Positions 51,502-60,723 of a DNA stretch of 64,000 nucleotides are shown piece after piece. Origin of the DNA: JBBROS01 sp963752225 (GTDB lineage Bacteria > Pseudomonadota > Alphaproteobacteria > Acetobacterales > Acetobacteraceae); contig CAVVXS010000007.1 in assembly GCA_963752225.1 (NCBI GenBank), forward strand, positions 186,001 to 250,000, given 5' to 3'. The notes beneath the pieces are model-generated. The model was not told the origin of the DNA and searched no databases. It was given only the letters and a program-made list of their open reading frames with translations. Position 1 is the stretch's first letter, and the number at the start of each line of letters is the position of its first letter. Made by a program: the position numbers and the translations under genes.

Positions 51502-54156
51502 TCATTGCCCCAGCCGCTCCAGGATGGCCGGCACGTGCACCTGGTCGCCTTTGTAGTTGCCGGTGAGCGCGTACATCACGAGATTGACCCCGAACCGGTA
51601 GGCCAGGGTGCGCTGGCGGGCGCCGCCCGGGATCGTGCTGTAGGGGTTGCGTCCGCCCGCGTCGACCGCCCAGGCGCCGGCCCAGTCGTTGCCGCCGATG
51701 ATCACCGGGCTGACGCTGTCGTTGCTGCGGTCCTGGTCGCGCTGCACCCAGACGGTGTCGCCGGTGAAACGGCCGGGGAAGTCTTGCAGCAGGTAGAACG
51801 ACCGGGCCAGCACATGCTCGCCGTTGAGCGGCGCCAGCGGCGGCACGGCCAGGCCCTGGGTGATGCGGCGCAGCGCGGCGTCGGTGCCGGGGGCGAAGCC
51901 CTCGCCGCTGCCGCTGCCGCGGGTGTCGATCAGGATGATGCCGCCCCGGCTGGTGAAGTCGTTGAGCGCATTGATCGCGCCCGCGTCCGGCGCGGCGTCG
52001 GCGGTGATCGGCCAATACAGCAACGGGTAGAACGACAGGTCGTCCTGGCCCGGCACCACCGGCGTCGGATCGGCGAGGCTGGCCGCGGTGCGCCGGTTCA
52101 CGTAGGCGCTGAGGCCGGACAGGCCGGTGCGCGACACGTTGTCCACCGCCGCGTCGCCGGTCACGACGTAAGCGAGCCGGGTGGTGAGCGCCGGCAGGTC
52201 ATCGGCGGCCCGCGCCGGCACGGCCGCAAGCAGCACGAGCCCGACCAGGGCGGGACGCAGCAGGCCGCGAAGCCAAAGTGAGACCATGAGGTCGAAGGCA
52301 AGCAAGAACACGGCCGCCGTCAGCAGCAAGGGGCCGATTGCGCGCTCCCGCACGGTGCCGCCGATGGTGGCGACGGAGGCGCCCGGCACCGGCGCGGCCA
52401 GGGACAAGGCCGGCAGGGCGGCCCCGAGATTGAGCGCCCGGCGGCCGCTTTCCGGACCGTATAGGCCGGGTGGATGCCGCGGCGACACGACGGGATTGGC
52501 GAGGTCGGCGGCGGTGATGCCGGTTGCGGCCGGCGGCGGCGGCGCCAGCGCGCCGAACCCGTCCAGCGCTTCGGCTGGGCCGAGCAGCGCGTCGTCGGCG
52601 GTGCCGGCGACCCCGGCCGACAGGTCGACCAGGCGGCGCAGCATGTCCACGAACAGGCCGGACAGCGGCAGGTTCGACCAGTCCGCATTGGCGGTGACAT
52701 GGAACAGCACGATCCGCCCGGCGCCATGCGCGGCCGCCGTCACCAGCGGCGTCCCGTCGGCCAGCGTCGCCCAGGTGCGCTGCGGCAACTGCGCCGACGG
52801 CTCGGCCAGCACTTGGCGATTGACCACCACCTCGTCTGGCACCGGCAGGCCGGTGAACGGCGAAGCAGCCTCGAACCGGGCGAGCTTCTGCGGCTGGCTC
52901 CAGGACAGCGCGCCGCCCAGTTGGCGGTCGCCGGCCAGCAGGCGCTCGGGCAGCAGCGGGTCGTGGCTGCCCTCGTCGCCGCCCGCCTCGGCCATGCGCG
53001 GCCCGGCGAAGCGCAGCAGCAGGCCGCCTTTCTGAACCCAGTCGTCCAGCCGCCGCGCCGCGTCGCCTTCGAGCGGGACGTCGGCCAGCACAATCACGCT
53101 CACCGCCCGCGACAACAGCGTATCCAGCGAGCCGTTGCGCAGCTCCGACGTCGGCGCGAGGGCGCGGGTGACGTAGAACAGGTCGCCGATCAGCGGCGTG
53201 TCGGCGCCTTGGTCCAGCGCGAGCAAGCCGACCGGCCGCCGCCGCCAGCGTTCGTCGAGCAGCACCGTGCCGGCGGCCGAGCCGGGTCCGTCCAGCACCA
53301 GCCGGCTGAGGGTGTTGCGCAGCTCCGGCGGCAGCGGGATGGCGGCCTCGGCCGTCGCGGCGCTTGCCGGAACGTTCACCTCGACCCGCGCCAGGGTGCG
53401 GCCGTCGCCGGTCTGCGCCAGCACCGCCAGCGCCCGGTCGGCCGGCTGCGGCAGCAGCTCGATCCGTGCGACCAGGCGGTCGGCCTCCGAACGGGGGGTG
53501 CGGGCGATGCGGGCGGTGACCGGCTCAGGGCGCAGCTCATTGACCGGACCTGCCGCGGCCAGGGCGGCGGCAAAGGCGTCGTCGCCGCCGGACGCGACCC
53601 CGTCGGCGATGTATGTGACGGCGCCGACGTTGAGGCCCTTCAGCGCGGCGGCCGCGTCGGCACGGTCCGGCGGCCAGGGTTTCGGCCGCAATGCCGCGAG
53701 GCGGGTGCGCAACTCCGTCACCGGTAAGGCCGGGGTGAGGCGCGGCGGCTGGTCGGCTTCGGAGCGCGACGTCGTCAGTAGCCGCACCGGCCGGCCATCA
53801 CGCTCGGCGCGGTCCAGCGCGCCGCCCGCCGCCTGCAGCCGCGCGGTCCAGTCCGACGCCGCTGCCCAGCCGTCGTCCAGCACCAGCAGCAGCGGGCCGT
53901 TGCCGGGCAGCCGGCCGGCCGCGTCCAGCACCGGCCCGGCCAGGCCGACGATGATCAGCGCCGCCGCGAGCACCCGCAACGCCAGCAGCCACCACGGCGT
54001 GCGGGAGGCCGTGCGCTCCGGCGCCCGCAGCCCTTCGAGCAGGCGGATCGCCGGAAACCGCTGCAGCCGCGGCGCCGGCGGCGTCACCCGCAGCAGCCAC
54101 CACAACAACGGCAGCGCAGGGAGCGCCAGCAGGAGCCAGGGAAAGGCGAAGATCAC
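51502..54156 (-). CDS. BatA-like / DUF4159 membrane protein
   Basis: An 884-aa protein. The N-terminal 90 residues are BatA-like: FAFPWLLLALPALPLLWWLLRVTPPAPRLQRFPAIRLL and WWLLALRVLAAALIIVGLAGPVLD. Central amidotransferase-like and vWA-like domains follow, with a further helix near residue 650 (LLLTAAVFLLAFDLMVSLWL). The C-terminal 200 residues are DUF4159: RLAYVVTGDAAVDNVSRTGL, DLSFYPLLYWPI, GGIILIDTRGSGSGEGF. Its GTG start overlaps the TGA of the DUF58 gene (GTGA). It follows MoxR and DUF58, as in relatives. Confidence 0.87.
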   Translation of the reverse strand: MIFAFPWLLLALPALPLLWWLLRVTPPAPRLQRFPAIRLLEGLRAPERTASRTPWWLLALRVLAAALIIVGLAGPVLDAAGRLPGNGPLLLVLDDGWAAASDWTARLQAAGGALDRAERDGRPVRLLTTSRSEADQPPRLTPALPVTELRTRLAALRPKPWPPDRADAAAALKGLNVGAVTYIADGVASGGDDAFAAALAAAGPVNELRPEPVTARIARTPRSEADRLVARIELLPQPADRALAVLAQTGDGRTLARVEVNVPASAATAEAAIPLPPELRNTLSRLVLDGPGSAAGTVLLDERWRRRPVGLLALDQGADTPLIGDLFYVTRALAPTSELRNGSLDTLLSRAVSVIVLADVPLEGDAARRLDDWVQKGGLLLRFAGPRMAEAGGDEGSHDPLLPERLLAGDRQLGGALSWSQPQKLARFEAASPFTGLPVPDEVVVNRQVLAEPSAQLPQRTWATLADGTPLVTAAAHGAGRIVLFHVTANADWSNLPLSGLFVDMLRRLVDLSAGVAGTADDALLGPAEALDGFGALAPPPPAATGITAADLANPVVSPRHPPGLYGPESGRRALNLGAALPALSLAAPVPGASVATIGGTVRERAIGPLLLTAAVFLLAFDLMVSLWLRGLLRPALVGLVLLAAVPARAADDLPALTTRLAYVVTGDAAVDNVSRTGLSGLSAYVNRRTAASLADPTPVVPGQDDLSFYPLLYWPITADAAPDAGAINALNDFTSRGGIILIDTRGSGSGEGFAPGTDAALRRITQGLAVPPLAPLNGEHVLARSFYLLQDFPGRFTGDTVWVQRDQDRSNDSVSPVIIGGNDWAGAWAVDAGGRNPYSTIPGGARQRTLAYRFGVNLVMYALTGNYKGDQVHVPAILERLGQ

Positions 54157-55019
54157 GCCGGCGCCAGCGAGGCGTAGAGCGACAACAAGGCCGCTTCCGG
54201 GGCGTGGTCGGTCCGGTGGGTGCCGAAACTCCATCCCGCGGCGGTGCACAGGTCGTGCAGGCCGCGCAACTGCACTTCCAACGCCGCGGCATAGCCGTCG
54301 CGGATACCTTCAACCCGCGGCACGAGTTGGTCGCGCTCCGCTTCCAGCCCCTGGAAGCGGATCCGGCCGGTGAACGGCAGCAGCGCCTCGGCGGGGTCGA
54401 GCACCTGCTGCAGGTGGCCCTGCACCGGGATCGAGGCCAGGGTGCCGACTGCCTGCCGCAACGAGGGCAGCGGCGCCAGGAAGTCGCCGATCAGAACCAC
54501 TCGAGCATGGCGCGGCAATGGCGCTTCGGGCGGCATGCCGTCACTGCCGGGGAGCTCGGTCAAGGCCTCGGCGATCGCCTCCAGCGCGCCGCGGCCGCCG
54601 CGCAGCCGCAGCGGGCCGCCGATCAGCCGCACCCGCTCGCCGCCGCGCAGAAGCAGGGCGGCCAACGCCAGCAGCAGCAACTCGGCGCGTTCCTGCTTCA
54701 GCGGCAAGGCCGCACCGGAGCGCCAGGCCATGCTGGGCGAGGCGTCGCGCCACAGATACACGGTCTGCGCAGCTTCCCATTCGGTTTGCCGGACGTAGGC
54801 GCGGTCGCTCTTGGCGCTTGCCCGCCAATCGATGCGGCCCGGCGGATCGCCCGCGGCAACCGGGCGGTACTGCCAGAAGCTGTCGCCTTGCCCGACCCGG
54901 CGCCGTCCGTGCACGCCTTGCGCGACCGTGGACGCGACCCGCTGCGCCGCCACCAGCAGCGGCGGCAAGGTGGCCCCGAGCGCCTCGGCGCGGCGGGCGG
55001 TTCGGAAAACCGCGTTCAA
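54153..55019 (-). CDS. DUF58 domain protein
   Basis: A 288-aa protein of the DUF58 family, which accompanies MoxR ATPases. VGQGDSFWQYRPVAAGDPPGRIDWRASAKSDRAYVRQTEWE is the family core, with the G-D-x-x-R-x-I-D-W-x-x-S pattern. A vWA-like fold follows (YLWRDASPSM). The start is TTG 55019, overlapping the moxR TGA (TTGA). An upstream frame to 55226 lies inside moxR. The likely role is as the MoxR partner in maturing an envelope complex. Confidence 0.86.
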   Translation of the reverse strand: MNAVFRTARRAEALGATLPPLLVAAQRVASTVAQGVHGRRRVGQGDSFWQYRPVAAGDPPGRIDWRASAKSDRAYVRQTEWEAAQTVYLWRDASPSMAWRSGAALPLKQERAELLLLALAALLLRGGERVRLIGGPLRLRGGRGALEAIAEALTELPGSDGMPPEAPLPRHARVVLIGDFLAPLPSLRQAVGTLASIPVQGHLQQVLDPAEALLPFTGRIRFQGLEAERDQLVPRVEGIRDGYAAALEVQLRGLHDLCTAAGWSFGTHRTDHAPEAALLSLYASLAPA

Positions 55020-56098
55020 GCGAGCTGGCCGACCAGACCGTCGATCACCTCGGGAAGCCCGACCCCCTCGGCCCGGGCGGAGAAGTTGAGCGCCATGCGA
55101 TGCCGCAAGACCGGGTGCGCCAGGGCGGCGACGTCGTCGAGGCTGGGCGACAACCGCCCGTCCAGCACGGCGCGGGCGCGGCACGCCAGCATCAAGGCCT
55201 GCGCCGCGCGCGGGCCGGGACCCCAAGCGACATGGCGCCGAACGGAGTCGGCGGCGCTGGTTTCGGGGCGGCCGCCGCGGACGAGGCGGAGGATCGCCTC
55301 GACCACCTGCTCGCCCACCGGCACGCGGCGGATCAGGCCCTGCGCGGTCACCAGCTCGCCGGCGTCGAGCACCGGGCGGGCGACCGCGCGGGTTGCGCCG
55401 GTGGTCTCCAGCAGCATGGTCCGTTCGGCGTCGAGGTCGGGGTAGCCGACGTCGATCTGCAGCAGAAAGCGGTCGAGCTGCGCTTCGGGCAGCGGGTAGG
55501 TGCCTTCCTGCTCGATCGGGTTCTGCGTCGCCAGGACGTGGAACGGCCGCGGCAGCGGATGGTCGTGCCCGGACACCGCGACTCGGCCCTCCTGCATCGC
55601 CTGCAGCAAGGCGGATTGAGTGCGCGGACTGGCGCGGTTGATCTCGTCGGCCATCAGCAGCTGGCAGAACACCGGGCCGGGAACGAAGCGGAACGAGCGC
55701 CGGCCGCCGGGCTCCTCCTCCAGCACTTCGGACCCGGTGATGTCGGCCGGCATCAGGTCGGGGGTAAACTGCACCCGCTTGGGCGCGAGGCCCAGCACGG
55801 TGCCGAGCGTCTCCACCAGCAAGGTCTTGCCCAAGCCGGGCACGCCCACCAGGAGGGCATGGCCGCCGGACAGCAGGGTGACGAGAACCTGCTCGACCAC
55901 CTCGGCCTGGCCGAAGATCAGGCGACCGATCTCGGCCCGCGCTGCAACGGCGCGGCTGCCGAGGCGCTCGATGCCGGCGAGCAGGTCCGCCTCGGATGGA
56001 GCGGTTGTAGACGTGGCAGCCGAAGCGAGGTTTTCAGGCAACGTCGCGGTTCCCCTTCCGTGGCCGGGAGCAAACACCCTTTGTGACAGGGCTTTCAT
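55016..56098 (-). CDS. MoxR-family AAA+ ATPase
   Basis: A 360-aa chaperone-type ATPase. Walker A is GVPGLGKTLLVETLG near 85, Walker B and sensor are LLMADEINRASPRTQSALLQAMQEG and LATQNPIEQEGTYPLPEAQLDRF, the MoxR signature. Such proteins insert metals or assemble complexes with vWA partners, here DUF58 and the two large membrane proteins. ATG 56098 was taken; upstream in-frame residues to 56269 have no similarity. It heads a four-gene leftward operon with 4-nt overlaps at the first two junctions. Confidence 0.92.
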   Translation of the reverse strand: MKALSQRVFAPGHGRGTATLPENLASAATSTTAPSEADLLAGIERLGSRAVAARAEIGRLIFGQAEVVEQVLVTLLSGGHALLVGVPGLGKTLLVETLGTVLGLAPKRVQFTPDLMPADITGSEVLEEEPGGRRSFRFVPGPVFCQLLMADEINRASPRTQSALLQAMQEGRVAVSGHDHPLPRPFHVLATQNPIEQEGTYPLPEAQLDRFLLQIDVGYPDLDAERTMLLETTGATRAVARPVLDAGELVTAQGLIRRVPVGEQVVEAILRLVRGGRPETSAADSVRRHVAWGPGPRAAQALMLACRARAVLDGRLSPSLDDVAALAHPVLRHRMALNFSARAEGVGLPEVIDGLVGQLA

Positions 56099-56163
56099 CT
56101 CCAGGGGTGGCCTCCCTATATCGGGAGCCGGACGGTAGCACGGCCGAACCCGGAGACGTTGTC

Positions 56164-56817
56164 GTGAACGATGCCATGCCCGAACGCCAGACCGCCACAA
56201 TGATCGATCGCTCGCCCTGCGCCATGCCGCTTTCTTCATCTCCAACGCCGGATCGTCCGCGCCGTTCACCTCGAGAGTGTGGTGACCTTCCGTTCGTCAT
56301 CAAGCGCGACGGCACCTGGCTCTACCGCGGCAGCCCGATCGGCCGCCGCGAGCTCGTTTGTCTGTTCAGCAGCGTCCTCAAGCGCGAGGCCGACGGTTCG
56401 TATTGGCTGGAAACGCCGGCCGAGCGCGGGCGGATCGAGGTCGAGGACACGCCCTGGATGGCGGTCGAGATGGATTGGCGCGGTGACGGCTGCAGCCAGG
56501 TGCTGTCGTTCCGCACCAACGTGGACCAGGTGGTGACGGCCGGGCCGGAGCACCCGATCCGGGTGTGCACCGACCGCATGACCCAGGAGCCGGTGCCCTA
56601 CATCCATGTGCGCAATGGCAATGGTGGCCCACCGCTCGAGGCGCGGATCAGCCGTGCCGTCTATTACGAGCTGGTGGCGCTTGCGGTGCCGTGCCGGATG
56701 TGCGGGCGCGACGTGCTCGGGGTGTGGAGCGAGAACCGCTTCTTCTCGCTCGGCGAAGTGCCGCGCTGCGCCGACGTGGAGCTCGAGGCCGCCGAGGCCG
56801 ACTGCACGGAGGCGTAA
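56164..56817 (+). CDS. DUF1285 domain protein
   Basis: A 217-aa protein of the DUF1285 family (function unknown, structure known for relatives). CGDLPFVIKRDGTWLYRGSPIGRRELVCLFSSVLKRE is the conserved opening, then YWLETPAERGRIEVEDTPWMAVEMDW. Two Cys pairs near the C-terminus (CRMCGRDVLGVW) may bind metal. GTG 56164 was chosen for GGAGACG about 8 nt upstream; ATG 56176 is an alternative. The gene is divergent from moxR by 65 nt and is followed by the Nudix gene. Confidence 0.86.
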   Translation: MNDAMPERQTATMIDRSPCAMPLSSSPTPDRPRRSPRECGDLPFVIKRDGTWLYRGSPIGRRELVCLFSSVLKREADGSYWLETPAERGRIEVEDTPWMAVEMDWRGDGCSQVLSFRTNVDQVVTAGPEHPIRVCTDRMTQEPVPYIHVRNGNGGPPLEARISRAVYYELVALAVPCRMCGRDVLGVWSENRFFSLGEVPRCADVELEAAEADCTEA

Positions 56818-56821
56818 GCGG

Positions 56822-57427
56822 TTGGACCTGTTGGCGCTGCGGCGCCGCCTTACGGACGATACGGCACCGCCCGAGGCGATTGCCGCCTTGGCAACCTCGG
56901 ATGACGCGCACGACCTGATGGACGGCACGTTGCGCCCTGCCGCGGTGCTGGTGCCGATCGTGCACGGGCCGGAGCCGGGCGTGCTGCTGACACTGCGGAC
57001 ATCGCACCTGAAGGCGCATGCGGGCCAAGTCGCCTTTCCCGGCGGCCGCATCGAGCCCGACGACGCAACTCCGGAACACGCGGCGCTGCGCGAAGCCGAG
57101 GAGGAGGTGGGGCTGGCGCCGGGCCATGTGGAACTGGCCGGGCGGCTGCCCGACTATGTCACCGGCACCGGATACTTGATCACGCCGGTGCTCGCCTTGC
57201 TGCCCGGCGGCTTGGCGCTGACGCCCAGCCCGGACGAGGTCGCCGAGATCTTCACCCTTCCGCTCGCCACCCTGCTCGACCCGGCGGCGCCGGAGCGGCG
57301 CACGCGGCAGTTCCGCGGCCGCGAGCGGCGGTTTTGGGTGTGGCCGCACGAACGGCACTATATCTGGGGCGCGACGGCCGCGATCCTGGTGCACCTGGCC
57401 GCCCGGTTGCGGGCTCAAGGCGCGTAG
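56822..57427 (+). CDS. Nudix hydrolase, CoA pyrophosphatase-like
   Basis: A 201-aa Nudix enzyme. The Nudix box is complete: GGRIEPDDATPEHAALREAEEEVGL, G-x5-E-x7-R-E-x2-E-E-x-G-L. The preceding LTLRTSHLKAHAGQVAFPGG is the CoA-pyrophosphatase (NudL-type) extension. It would hydrolyse CoA or its derivatives at the pyrophosphate. TTG start at 56822, 4 nt after the DUF1285 stop with GGAGG 7 nt upstream. DUF1285-Nudix-DUF6111-cca is a conserved alphaproteobacterial row. Confidence 0.88.
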   Translation: MDLLALRRRLTDDTAPPEAIAALATSDDAHDLMDGTLRPAAVLVPIVHGPEPGVLLTLRTSHLKAHAGQVAFPGGRIEPDDATPEHAALREAEEEVGLAPGHVELAGRLPDYVTGTGYLITPVLALLPGGLALTPSPDEVAEIFTLPLATLLDPAAPERRTRQFRGRERRFWVWPHERHYIWGATAAILVHLAARLRAQGA

Positions 57428-57434
57428 GCCGGGC

Positions 57435-57689
57435 ATGGCCCGGTTTGCCGAATTGGCCGCGTTCCTGGTGCCGATCGCCGCCTTCGTGCTGTGGCGCGTT
57501 GCCCTGGCGCGCGGCCGGTCCGGACCGGAGCCGCGGCAGTTGGCCATGCTGGCGGTCGCGCTGCTGCTGTTCGGCGCCGGGCTGATCTATATGGCGGAAC
57601 GCGACCGCCTGCCGCCGGGGCGCTACATCCCGGCGCAGGTGGTGGACGGCCAGATCGTCCCGGGACACGCGGCGGGGCGCGGCGAGTGA
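57435..57689 (+). CDS. DUF6111 family membrane protein
   Basis: An 84-aa protein with two membrane helices: LAAFLVPIAAFVLWRVALA (about 7-25) and LAMLAVALLLFGAGLIYMAE (about 36-55). The conserved tail is RDRLPPGRYIPAQVVDGQIVPGH. It is found before CCA-adding enzyme genes in Rhodospirillales and relatives; function unknown. Its TGA overlaps the GTG of cca (GTGA). Confidence 0.86.
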   Translation: MARFAELAAFLVPIAAFVLWRVALARGRSGPEPRQLAMLAVALLLFGAGLIYMAERDRLPPGRYIPAQVVDGQIVPGHAAGRGE

Positions 57690-58882
57690 ACGACCCGGCG
57701 CACGTGATGGCGCCGCTTCCCGCCTTTCTCGCCGACCCCGCGCTGCAAGCCGTGCTGGCCGCACTTCCCACCGCACGCCTGGTCGGCGGCGCGGTGCGCG
57801 ATGCGTTGCTCGGGCGTGAGGTCGCGGATGTGGACCTGGCCGTGCCGGACCCGCCGGACGCCGTGATCCGGCAACTCGAGGCAGCCGGGCTGAAGCATGC
57901 GCCGACCGGGCTCAAGCACGGAACAGTGACCGCAATCAGCGGTGGCCGTGGCTTCGAGGTCACGACGCTGCGCACCGACGAGCGCACCGACGGCCGCCAT
58001 GCCGAAGTGGCTTGGACGCCGGATTGGCGCGAAGATGCGGCGCGGCGGGATTTCACCATCAACGCGATGTCGATGCGGCCGGATGGAGCGGTGTTCGACT
58101 ATTTCGGCGGCCTCGGCGACCTCGCGGCCGGCCGGCTGCGCTTCGTCGGTGCGCCCGCGCAGCGCATCGCCGAGGATTACCTCCGGGTGCTGCGCTTCTT
58201 CCGCTTCCTTGCCCGCTATGCCCGGCTGCCACCCGACCCGGCGACACTGGGAGCGTTGCGGGACGCGGTGCCGCATTTGCGCCGCTTGTCGAGCGAGCGG
58301 GTGTGGAGCGAGCTCAAGCGGATCCTCGCCGCGCCCGACCCCACCGGCGCCGTCCGCTTAATGGCCGAACTCGGCGTGCTCGAGGCCGTCCTGCCCGGCG
58401 GCAGCGACCCCGAGGCATTGGCGCGCCTGGTCGCGGCGGGGGCGCCGGATGACCCGCTGCTCCGGCTGATGGCGCTCGATCCGAGAGCGCCGGAGCGGGC
58501 CGAGGCTTTGAAGCTGTCGAAGGCGGAGGCGGCGACGCTTGCTGGCCTGGCCGGGCCGCCGCCGGACCCCGCCTGGGACGACGACGCGCTGCGCCGGGCG
58601 CTGGTCGCGACTCCGGCCGCTTCGTTGATCGGGCGAAGCTGGCTGGCTGCGGGCGCCGATGCCGCCGCCGCGGCCCTGCGGGCGCGCCTCGCATCCATGC
58701 CGGCGCCCGTCTTCCCGCTCGCGGGACGCGACGCGGTCCGGCTCGGCGTGCCGGCGGGACCCGCGGTCGGTGCGCTGCTCGCGGCCGTGCACGCGTGGTG
58801 GATGGCGGGCGGCTGCGTCGCGGACGCGGCGGCGTGCCGGGCCGAGCTCAGCCGGCGTGCGGGGGGCTTGGCTGGTCGCTGA
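57686..58882 (+). CDS. cca: CCA tRNA nucleotidyltransferase / poly(A) polymerase family
   Basis: Adds or repairs the 3' CCA of tRNAs. The 398 aa belong to the class II nucleotidyltransferases: LVGGAVRDALLGREVADVDLAV near 35 contains the catalytic Asp pair, RRDFTINAMS follows, and RIAEDYLRVLRFFRFLARY is the neck helix. The head and body domains after residue 200 are less conserved. Separating CCA-adding from poly(A)-adding activity by sequence is uncertain, but the lineage has this gene as its CCA enzyme. GTG start at 57686, four nt inside the end of DUF6111. Confidence 0.88.
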   Translation: MNDPAHVMAPLPAFLADPALQAVLAALPTARLVGGAVRDALLGREVADVDLAVPDPPDAVIRQLEAAGLKHAPTGLKHGTVTAISGGRGFEVTTLRTDERTDGRHAEVAWTPDWREDAARRDFTINAMSMRPDGAVFDYFGGLGDLAAGRLRFVGAPAQRIAEDYLRVLRFFRFLARYARLPPDPATLGALRDAVPHLRRLSSERVWSELKRILAAPDPTGAVRLMAELGVLEAVLPGGSDPEALARLVAAGAPDDPLLRLMALDPRAPERAEALKLSKAEAATLAGLAGPPPDPAWDDDALRRALVATPAASLIGRSWLAAGADAAAAALRARLASMPAPVFPLAGRDAVRLGVPAGPAVGALLAAVHAWWMAGGCVADAAACRAELSRRAGGLAGR

Positions 58883-58907
58883 TCCCGCGCGCTGATACAC
58901 GGCGCCG

Positions 58908-60683
58908 ATGGACATCGAAGCGGCCGCGCCGGAGCGGCCTTCCTCGCCGCCGGACGAGCGCACCGGACCGCTGATGCGGCGGCTTTGGCGGGAGCACATC
59001 CGCCACCACCGCGGCCGGCTGCTGGGTATCGTACTGCTGACGGCGCTCGTGGCCGGGCTGACGGCGCTCTACCCGGTGGTGATCAACCGGGCGATCTCGA
59101 TGTTCGTCGCCCGCGACCAGCGCATCCTGTACCAGCTGCCGGTGCTGGTGGTGGTCGTCACGGCGGCCAAGGCGGCGGCGCAGTACGGCCAAAGCGTGCT
59201 GGTGCAGAACCTGGTGCTGCTGGTGATCCGGGAGTTGCAGAACCGAATGTTCGCGCACCTGGTGCGGGCCGACCTGGCCCAGGTCGAACGCGAAGCGCCG
59301 GCGACACTCGCGGCCCGGTTCACCACCGACGCCACCATCATCCGCGAGGCGCTGACCCGGACCGTGAACGGGGTGCGTGATTCCGTGACCATCGTCGGCC
59401 TGGTGGGCGCCATGTTCTATTTGGATTGGGTGTTGAGCCTGATCGTCGCGCTCATGTATCCGCTGGCGGCGGTGCCGATCCAGCGCCTGGGAAAGCGCAT
59501 CCGCCGCGCATCGGGCGGCATGCAGGAACAGGTCGGTGAAACCGCGGCGCTGCTGCACGAAAGCTTCGCACAGGCACGCACGGTGCGGGCGTACCGGCTC
59601 GAAGCCTCCGAGACGGCGCGGGCGGGCCAGGCGTTCCAGGACATGTATCGGGCGTTGATGCGGATGACGCGCAACCGGTCGCGGCTCGATCCGCTGCTGG
59701 AAGTGCTGGGCGGCACCGCGGTAGCGCTGGTGATCGGCTTTGCCGGCTGGCGCGCGGCGCTGGGCGACGGCGGCATTGGCAACTTCGCCGGCTTCGTGTC
59801 GGCGCTGCTGCTGGCGGCGCAGCCGCTGCGGGCGCTTGGCTCGCTGAATGCGGCGCTGCAGGAAGGCCTGGCCGGCCTGGTCCGCGTGTTTGCCGTGCTC
59901 GACGAGCCGCCCGGCATCGCCGACCGGCCCGGCGCGGAGCCGCTGCCGCCCGGACCGGGGCGGGTGCGGTTCGAGAACGTCGGCTTCGCTTACCCGGATG
60001 GCCGGATCGGACTGCATGGCCTGAGCTTCGAGGCGGCGCCGGGCTTGACGTTGGCGCTGGTGGGGCCGAGCGGAGCCGGCAAAAGCACGGCGCTGGCGCT
60101 GATCCCCCGGTTGCAGGACGTGCTGCACGGCGCCATCCGCATCGACGGCACCGACGTGCGCGACGCGACCTTGGCCAGCCTGCGCGACGCCATCGCCTAT
60201 GTGGCGCAGGACACGCTGCTGTTCGACGACACGGTGGCGGCCAACATCCGCATGGGCCGGCCGGGCGCCGTCGAGGCGGAGGTCGAGGCGGCGGCGCGGG
60301 CGGCGGCGGCTGAGTTCATCTGGGACCTGCCGGACGGGTTCGCGACCCGGGTCGGACCCGGCGGCGGCCGCCTGTCGGGCGGGCAACGGCAGCGGGTGTC
60401 GCTTGCCCGCGCGCTGCTTCGCAATCCGCGCATCCTGCTGCTGGATGAAGCCACCAGCGCGCTCGACGCCGAAAGCGAGGCGGCGGTGCAGCGGGCGCTC
60501 GCCACCCTGCGCGCCGGCCGCACCACGATCGTGGTCGCGCACCGGCTTTCGACGGTGCGCGACGCGGACCTCGTGGTGGCGCTGGCCGACGGCGCCGTGG
60601 TGGAGCAGGGGTCGCATGCCGAGCTGCTGGCCGTCGACGGGCTGTACGCGCGGCTGGTGAAGACGCAGGCGCTGGCGGCGTAG
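58908..60683 (+). CDS. MsbA-like ABC exporter
   Basis: A 591-aa fused ABC exporter half-transporter. Six membrane helices occupy about 30-320. The ATPase has Walker A LVGPSGAGKSTALALIP, Q-loop YVAQDTLLFDD, signature LSGGQRQRVSLARALLRNPRILLLDEATSALD with Walker B, and H-loop VVAHRLSTV. It works as a homodimer. This position (after cca) is usual for a lipid A / lipid exporter-type gene in Rhodospirillales, but the substrate is inferred only from that similarity. Confidence 0.9.
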   Translation: MDIEAAAPERPSSPPDERTGPLMRRLWREHIRHHRGRLLGIVLLTALVAGLTALYPVVINRAISMFVARDQRILYQLPVLVVVVTAAKAAAQYGQSVLVQNLVLLVIRELQNRMFAHLVRADLAQVEREAPATLAARFTTDATIIREALTRTVNGVRDSVTIVGLVGAMFYLDWVLSLIVALMYPLAAVPIQRLGKRIRRASGGMQEQVGETAALLHESFAQARTVRAYRLEASETARAGQAFQDMYRALMRMTRNRSRLDPLLEVLGGTAVALVIGFAGWRAALGDGGIGNFAGFVSALLLAAQPLRALGSLNAALQEGLAGLVRVFAVLDEPPGIADRPGAEPLPPGPGRVRFENVGFAYPDGRIGLHGLSFEAAPGLTLALVGPSGAGKSTALALIPRLQDVLHGAIRIDGTDVRDATLASLRDAIAYVAQDTLLFDDTVAANIRMGRPGAVEAEVEAAARAAAAEFIWDLPDGFATRVGPGGGRLSGGQRQRVSLARALLRNPRILLLDEATSALDAESEAAVQRALATLRAGRTTIVVAHRLSTVRDADLVVALADGAVVEQGSHAELLAVDGLYARLVKTQALAA

Positions 60684-60723
60684 CCTTTCCGCAGCGCCGA
60701 CCGCCCCGTGTCAGCGGAACCTG

